A stretch of DNA of 64,000 nucleotides, from assembly GCA_947449015.1 (NCBI GenBank), contig CANFQA010000005.1, forward strand, positions 1-64,000, written 5' to 3'. The DNA is from Microthrixaceae bacterium (GTDB lineage: Bacteria > Actinomycetota > Acidimicrobiia > Acidimicrobiales > Acidimicrobilacustridaceae). Position numbers and translations under genes: made by a program. The number at the start of each line of letters is the position of its first letter. Within the stretch, counting starts at the first letter, position 1. A model generated the notes under the pieces. It saw nothing but the letters and a program-made list of their open reading frames with translations. It was not told the DNA's origin and ran no database searches. This document shows positions 58,990 to 64,000 of this stretch, one piece after another.

Positions 58990-59751
58990 ATGGTTGACTA
59001 CGAACTCAAAGGCCATGTGGCCGTCATTACCCTGAACCGCCCGGAAGCCCGCAACGCCATCAACGGCGAAGTTGCGCTGGCTATGGAAGCAGCCCTCGAC
59101 CAGATGGAAGCTGATCCCGAGGTTTGGATCGGCGTGCTGGCCGCAAACGGACCCGTATTTTGCGCAGGCGCAGATCTGAAAGCGATCAATGCTGGGAAGG
59201 CCGGTGAATTGGCCACCAAAAAAGGCGGATTCGGTGGTTTCACCACCTACCAGCGTCGCAAGCCCGTCATCGCTGCTGTCGATGGCTTGGCAACTGCCGG
59301 TGGATGCGAAATCGCTCTTGCCTGCGACATGATTGTCGCGTCGAGGGAAGCTGCGTTCGGTCTCGCTGAGGTCAAGCGCAACCTGGTCGCTGGCGCCGGC
59401 GGCCTGTACCGACTGCCGAAGGTCATCGGGAAGAACGTCGCCCTCGAGGTTGCACTCACCGGCGAGCCGCTCACCGCAGAGCGTGCCTACAGCCTTGGGT
59501 TAGTCAATCAGGTTGTCGAGCCCGGTGATGCACTCATCCGCGCAGTTGAATTGGCAGAGAAGATCGCTGCAAACGCGCCCCTCGCTGTGTGGGAAAGCCG
59601 TTCGCTCGTCATCGCCGCCGACTGGGAAGATGAAGCCACGCTTCAGAAGATCACTGGCGAAGCGTTCGCCCGAGTTCTCGCTTCCGAAGACACCTCCGAA
59701 GGCCTCAACGCCTTCATTGAGAAGCGTGCCCCGCAGTGGAAGGGCCGCTGA
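58990..59751 (+). CDS. Enoyl-CoA hydratase (crotonase family)
   Basis: AVITLNRPEARNAINGEV; GPVFCAGADLKAI; ATAGGCEIALACDMIVAS. Confidence 0.93.
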   Translation: MVDYELKGHVAVITLNRPEARNAINGEVALAMEAALDQMEADPEVWIGVLAANGPVFCAGADLKAINAGKAGELATKKGGFGGFTTYQRRKPVIAAVDGLATAGGCEIALACDMIVASREAAFGLAEVKRNLVAGAGGLYRLPKVIGKNVALEVALTGEPLTAERAYSLGLVNQVVEPGDALIRAVELAEKIAANAPLAVWESRSLVIAADWEDEATLQKITGEAFARVLASEDTSEGLNAFIEKRAPQWKGR

Positions 59752-59758
59752 GGCTCTC

Positions 59759-60232
59759 TCAGAGATCCTTGCTGACCGTCAGCAATCTGGCGGTCAAGCC
59801 GAACCCCTCAAAGAAGTTCTTTGCATCTCGGGTACCGGGCAGCACTGCTGCGTCGATCGCGAATGCTCCATGGGCTCGGGCCCATTCGATGCACGAGTCC
59901 ATCATTGCTTCGCCGACACCGACATGGCGTGCCCCTTCGAGCGTGAACAGGTCAGTGACGCGCACAAATGGACGGCCATCAGACGCGATGACGAGCTCGC
60001 AGACCGCGTAGCCCACGATTGCGCCTTCGTACTCCCCCACGACCACAGACTTCGCATCATCGTCGAGCTCGAGTTTGAGTTTCTCCTCGATCGGTTCGAT
60101 GCGCGCTGCAGTGACAGACCACATGGCACCACCGCGCTGTGGTTGAAGTTCGACAATGCAATGGCGGACCAGCTCAGCAATCTGGTCGAGCTCATTCGCC
60201 GCAGCGGTTCTTGCTCTCCAAGGATCACTCAT
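59759..60232 (-). CDS. GNAT-family N-acetyltransferase
   Basis: VVVGEYEGAIVGYAVCELV…RHVGVGEAMMDSCIEWARAHG. Confidence 0.8.
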   Translation of the reverse strand: MSDPWRARTAAANELDQIAELVRHCIVELQPQRGGAMWSVTAARIEPIEEKLKLELDDDAKSVVVGEYEGAIVGYAVCELVIASDGRPFVRVTDLFTLEGARHVGVGEAMMDSCIEWARAHGAFAIDAAVLPGTRDAKNFFEGFGLTARLLTVSKDL

Positions 60233-60768
60233 CGGGATGAGAGTTGCGCCAACCGATTCAGAATGGTCTTCCGGGATCTCCCGGAACGTTCATGGGCCTC
60301 GATGGCTGCCCTCTGGGCCGGTTTGAGCCCATCGAGCAGTGGAATGATCTCGGCGGCCTTGAGGCTGTCGTACTTCGCAATTGGAAGGCGTCCTGAAGTT
60401 CCGCCCCGAGGCGTAGGCGTGGTCACGGAGGCTGGCGATGGTGATGATGCCGGTGCGTGCCCTGAAGCGGCTTGGCTGGCGCTGGTAGCCGTCCCAGTCC
60501 TGTCCATGACGCTCGAGAAGACCCCGAGGATCGCTTGAGCGGCTTGCTCCAGGGTGCGCTGGGTCTCTTCAGCTCTACCTTGGGCCTTTTGACTGCCCGC
60601 ACGCACAGCGAACTCTCCGATGGTCTTGGCCATCGCTGCTTGAGAGCGGCCACGCTCGATCAGGCCGGGCAGAAGGTCATCGAGCTGGGTCACTAGACCA
60701 AGCGGGGCGTAGAGCAGAAGATCCAGAAGTGCCTCAACCGGCTCTCGTGTCGTGTCACCTTCAGCCAT
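60229..60768 (-). CDS. Hypothetical helical protein
   Basis: MAEGDTTREPVEALLDLLLYAPLGLVTQLDDLLPGLIERGRSQ…; start at 60768. Confidence 0.7.
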   Translation of the reverse strand: MAEGDTTREPVEALLDLLLYAPLGLVTQLDDLLPGLIERGRSQAAMAKTIGEFAVRAGSQKAQGRAEETQRTLEQAAQAILGVFSSVMDRTGTATSASQAASGHAPASSPSPASVTTPTPRGGTSGRLPIAKYDSLKAAEIIPLLDGLKPAQRAAIEAHERSGRSRKTILNRLAQLSSR

Positions 60769-60779
60769 TTTCGCCCCTC

Positions 60780-61502
60780 TTACTTCGCTGGCTTCTTCGC
60801 TGGAGCCTTCTTGGCGGGAGCTGCCTTCTTCGTTACCGCGGCTGACTTCGCAGGAGCCTTCTTGGCTGCGGCAGCCTTCTTGACCGGTGCGGCCTTCTTG
60901 GCAGGAGCGGCCTTCTTGGCGGGAGCGGCCTTCTTGGCGGGAGCTGCCGGCTTCGCCGGAGCCTTCTTGGCTGCGGCAACCTTCTTCGCAGGCGGAGGCG
61001 CTGTCTCGAGATAGGTAATTGCCGGACATTCAGCTTCGCCAACCGGACAATGCATTGCGCCCTCAGGACCGAACTGGCCGCGATTCACGAGCAGGAAGCA
61101 GCCGGTACAGGTGAATTCATTGGCCTTCTTCGGCGTGACACCTTCGGCGATATCGCCAGAAGAACGAGGCTCCGGAACAACTTCCTCATCCTCTTCGTCC
61201 TCATCGTCAGCGGCTGCGATGCGATCCTTCAGAATCGCATCAAGATCGGCTTCGACGTCATCGGGGTCGATCTCATCCTCATCCTCTTCCTCGTCTTCGC
61301 GCTTTGGTCGGGCGGGAAGGGAGGAGTCCTCCTCGGCATCGTCTTCGTCGACAAGGGGCACGTCCGCGATGTCTTCGTCAAGCACATCGCCTTCGTCGAG
61401 AACATCCTCGAGGTCATCAACGAGAATGTCCTCTCCCTCGAGATCAATCTCGACCTCGATTCCCTCTTCGAAATCCTCTTCGTCGATCGGTGCGTCAGCC
61501 AT
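60780..61502 (-). CDS. DUF4193-like protein with acidic N-terminus and Lys/Ala/Pro (histone-H1-like) tail
   Basis: DVEADLDAILKDRIAA and FTCTGCFLLVNRGQFG…C core; AAPAKKAAPAKKAAPAKK repeats. Confidence 0.85.
   Translation of the reverse strand: MADAPIDEEDFEEGIEVEIDLEGEDILVDDLEDVLDEGDVLDEDIADVPLVDEDDAEEDSSLPARPKREDEEEDEDEIDPDDVEADLDAILKDRIAAADDEDEEDEEVVPEPRSSGDIAEGVTPKKANEFTCTGCFLLVNRGQFGPEGAMHCPVGEAECPAITYLETAPPPAKKVAAAKKAPAKPAAPAKKAAPAKKAAPAKKAAPVKKAAAAKKAPAKSAAVTKKAAPAKKAPAKKPAK
60785..61005 (-). repeat. Short tandem repeat encoding (A/P)AKKAAP units
   Basis: Plus strand repeats of gccttcttggcgggagcg. Confidence 0.8.
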
Positions 61503-61628
61503 GGGTTCCTTGCAGTGGTGCGGGTGATCGACCAGCGGATGCGGAAGTCGACGGGCGGATCATAGGCACGAATCCGGGCACCAGCGCCAACATGGACCGC
61601 CGAGATTTACGTCACCCTCGAGACAGGT

Positions 61629-63236
61629 TCAGGAGCTGAGCCGTTTGCTTTCGGCCCGACGCTCCGCTTGGAGGCGCTCTAACTCGGGTTCTGAACTGTG
61701 ATCAACGAACTTCATCATCTCTGCGATGGCCCCATGACCAGCCTGTTCAGCGATAAGGCGGTGCATCTCCTGGCCCACCAGTCGATACGCAGGATGACCC
61801 TGTGGGGTGGTGCGCAACTCGATGAGATGCATCGCCTCACGAGCATTCATGTCCATTGAGAACCGAACCTTGTACGCCAACGCGACTGCGTAGGGCGCCT
61901 GATCAGGGAACTGGGCCAGCATCGCGTCATGAAGCGATGCAGAGCGGGCCATGGCCTCGTCGAATCGGCCGCCGACACCTGCCTCGTCAACTGCTTCGGG
62001 CTTGGTGTACCCGTGCAGCGGCGAGAGTCTCTGCCAGTCGATGGTGAGCATTCGATGGCGCTGAAGGTCGCGAAATGCCCCGTAATCGGCAAGCACATCA
62101 AATCTGTAGCCGGGTCGTTCAAGAGCGCGACCTGGCTTATGACGTCGGTTGGCTCGCTCGCCTTCGTACGCAACCAGAACTGCCAGACGCTCCTCGGTGG
62201 TCATCCGCCGCACCTGCTCTTCGATCTGTGCCTCGGGGATCGACAGATGCGGGTACAGCGCGCTGGCAACGAGCTTGATCTCAGCGTCGGGATCGAAGTC
62301 AACAAGGGTGACGACAGGTGCAGGATCGATCGGAGTCCCTGCTGGAAAGAGACGCCCTGCGATGTCGTCCATCGCGTGTCGACTTCCCTCGAAGTACTCA
62401 CTCCAAGCCACGCCGCGCTGATCAAGATCGACACGCTTCAGGAACGATGGGATGACCTTGCGTAACTCTGAAAGCATCAGATCGGCGTACGAACGAGCTT
62501 CAGGCAGCGGATGAGCCCGCATGCGCAGGAGTAGCTGTTCGTAACCCTGTCCGGTTCCGTAGATGCCCACGTTGGAGAGCGACGCCGCCGGAAGAAGGCC
62601 ACGGATCGAGTCGAAGGCCTTGGCCCTGATCGCTTGGCGATAGACGAAATCGCTGTCACCCGAATCCTTGGGAATAGTGGCCCGGAAATGGTCGACGACA
62701 AGCGGGAGCATTTCCGCGTAGGTGTCGAACATTCGATCCATTTCACCCACGTAGCGAGTGCCGAGGGTTGACTGGAGCACCTCGGGAGGACGGTGGAACC
62801 GATAGCGCCCGCCAATGCGAGCGTCATAGGCGATGTACCGGGTGGACTGCTCGAGATACGCCATGAGCCGACCCCACTCCAGGACCTTCGTCAGGAGGTT
62901 TGACGCCTGCTCACAGGCCAGATGGACGCCGCCGAGCTGAGCCACTGAATCATCGCCGTACTCGAAGAAGACTTTGTCGTAGAGCTCCTCGGCACGACGG
63001 AGGCCCACAGTGGCATCGATCCCAGCATCACCCGAAATGTCGAGCTCGCCGACGAACTCATCGAGGAACAGGCGTCGGAGGCTCTTCGGTGAACGCGAGT
63101 ACCGAGCGAACAGTGCCCCTTTGACAACCTCTGGGAGATTCACGAGGGCAAACACTGGGCCGTAGAGATTGGTGAAATAGCGACGGAGGATGTCGGCCTC
63201 TTCGGCGTTGAATTCCTCTGCTACATACACACTCAC
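61629..63236 (-). CDS. Double-length ThyX-like (FAD-dependent thymidylate synthase family) protein
   Basis: N-half WGRLMAYLEQSTRYIAYD; C-half FRDLQRHRMLTIDWQRLSP; 535 aa. Confidence 0.82.
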   Translation of the reverse strand: MSVYVAEEFNAEEADILRRYFTNLYGPVFALVNLPEVVKGALFARYSRSPKSLRRLFLDEFVGELDISGDAGIDATVGLRRAEELYDKVFFEYGDDSVAQLGGVHLACEQASNLLTKVLEWGRLMAYLEQSTRYIAYDARIGGRYRFHRPPEVLQSTLGTRYVGEMDRMFDTYAEMLPLVVDHFRATIPKDSGDSDFVYRQAIRAKAFDSIRGLLPAASLSNVGIYGTGQGYEQLLLRMRAHPLPEARSYADLMLSELRKVIPSFLKRVDLDQRGVAWSEYFEGSRHAMDDIAGRLFPAGTPIDPAPVVTLVDFDPDAEIKLVASALYPHLSIPEAQIEEQVRRMTTEERLAVLVAYEGERANRRHKPGRALERPGYRFDVLADYGAFRDLQRHRMLTIDWQRLSPLHGYTKPEAVDEAGVGGRFDEAMARSASLHDAMLAQFPDQAPYAVALAYKVRFSMDMNAREAMHLIELRTTPQGHPAYRLVGQEMHRLIAEQAGHGAIAEMMKFVDHSSEPELERLQAERRAESKRLSS

Positions 63237-63297
63237 GATCGGCGAGCGTACGGGTTGTTCCGGGGTTCCTCGCGGATAGTCACGAAAGGCGTCCTTC

Positions 63298-64000
63298 TCA
63301 GGATTCCTGGAATGCGGACTTCATCCGATCAACCTCACCAGAGGAGGCCCAAAGATCAGCGATAGTCATCGCCATTGCCTTGGCACCGTCGATCACGGCA
63401 AGATCCCCGGGTTCGGAACCGGCATGAATCGCAAACTCTGGAGTGTGAATTCCAACTCCCTTCGGTGCTGCGGCGATCATTGGATGGATGCTGGGCACGA
63501 CATGGCTCACATTTCCCATGTCTGTGGAGCCGACAACAGCAGTCGTCGAATCTGGGCGGAGCACCGTTCGGCCGAGTCGAGCGGCATTGGCGCTGTAAAG
63601 GCCGGACAGGACCGGATTGTCCATGAGATCGGCGTAGACCGGATCTCGCCACGTGATCGAGACCTCGCAGCCAGCAGCAAGTGCTCCGGCCTCCAGCGCA
63701 GCAACCACCCTGGGCTTGAGACGTTCGAGACCTTCGAGAGTTCCCGATCGGACGTACCAGTTCATCGCCGCGCTCGAGGGAACGATGTTGGGCCGCTCTC
63801 CCCCATTCGTGAAGATCCCGTGGATCCGCTCCTGAGGGCCGATGTGTTGGCGAAGGGCGGCGATATTCATGTATCCGAGGACGGCGGCGTCCAGTGCATT
63901 GCGACCCTGCCAGGGGTGGGCTGCAGCATGAGCGGCCTCACCGGTGTAAACGACATCGAGTCCATGGAATGCGATGGCATCCATGGTCACCAGATCGGAA
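63298..64000 (-). CDS. M20-family amidohydrolase/peptidase, N-terminus beyond window
   Basis: VVYTGEAAHAAAHPWQGRNALDAAV, GGERPNIVPSSAAMNWYVR; open to window edge. Confidence 0.87.
   Translation of the reverse strand, partial: SDLVTMDAIAFHGLDVVYTGEAAHAAAHPWQGRNALDAAVLGYMNIAALRQHIGPQERIHGIFTNGGERPNIVPSSAAMNWYVRSGTLEGLERLKPRVVAALEAGALAAGCEVSITWRDPVYADLMDNPVLSGLYSANAARLGRTVLRPDSTTAVVGSTDMGNVSHVVPSIHPMIAAAPKGVGIHTPEFAIHAGSEPGDLAVIDGAKAMAMTIADLWASSGEVDRMKSAFQES

Noticed and set aside
60229-61029. N-terminal SRQEGRSCQEG repeats of the 266-aa ORF
   Set aside because: Alternative-frame reading of the neighbouring AAPAKK repeat; the real start is MAEGD at about 60768.
1-64000. Prophage, transposon, integron or defence island
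   Set aside because: No integrase, transposase, phage structural, restriction or CRISPR-associated proteins recognised in the ORF track.

Overview
This 64 kb window is a dense actinobacterial chromosome segment, probably Acidimicrobiia-like (inferred from gene content and order). I saw no prophage, transposon or CRISPR array. Most of it is housekeeping: leuS, comEA/comEC, folP-like, holA, rpsT, lepA, hrcA-dnaJ-rsmE-hemW, trpS, scpA-scpB-rluB-aroH-tyrA-aroA-cmk-plsC, ispH, der, lysS, pgsA, gcvH-garA-ftsR-bfn-merR-gcvT/gcvP, thyX-like. The standout region is 16.0-24.2 kb. It holds a complete selenocysteine locus (selD, selA, selB and a 95-nt tRNA-Sec(UCA)). Divergent from the tRNA-Sec is a five-gene, ATGA/GTGA-coupled operon resembling methylamine-utilisation maturation genes: MauE-like, Tat-exported Cys-rich MauA-like with FG-GAP-like repeats, MauD-like, polytopic membrane protein, small hypothetical. 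The membrane protein is interrupted by one in-frame TGA at 22969-22971 (…RSSWSP-U-GESVLASITPLGERGRG…), and a bSECIS-like hairpin starts at that TGA. I propose an undescribed selenocysteine-containing Mau-like redox system. Other points of interest: a cobalamin riboswitch before a secreted alpha/alpha-toroid (transcobalamin-like) protein, a tandem glycine riboswitch before gcvP, a double-length ThyX-like protein whose signature motif is split between its halves, a DUF4193 protein with a histone-H1-like tail, a ComEC lacking the metallo-beta-lactamase domain, and a FolP2-type DHPS paralogue. All calls come from reading the sequence and remembered family features; no searches were run.
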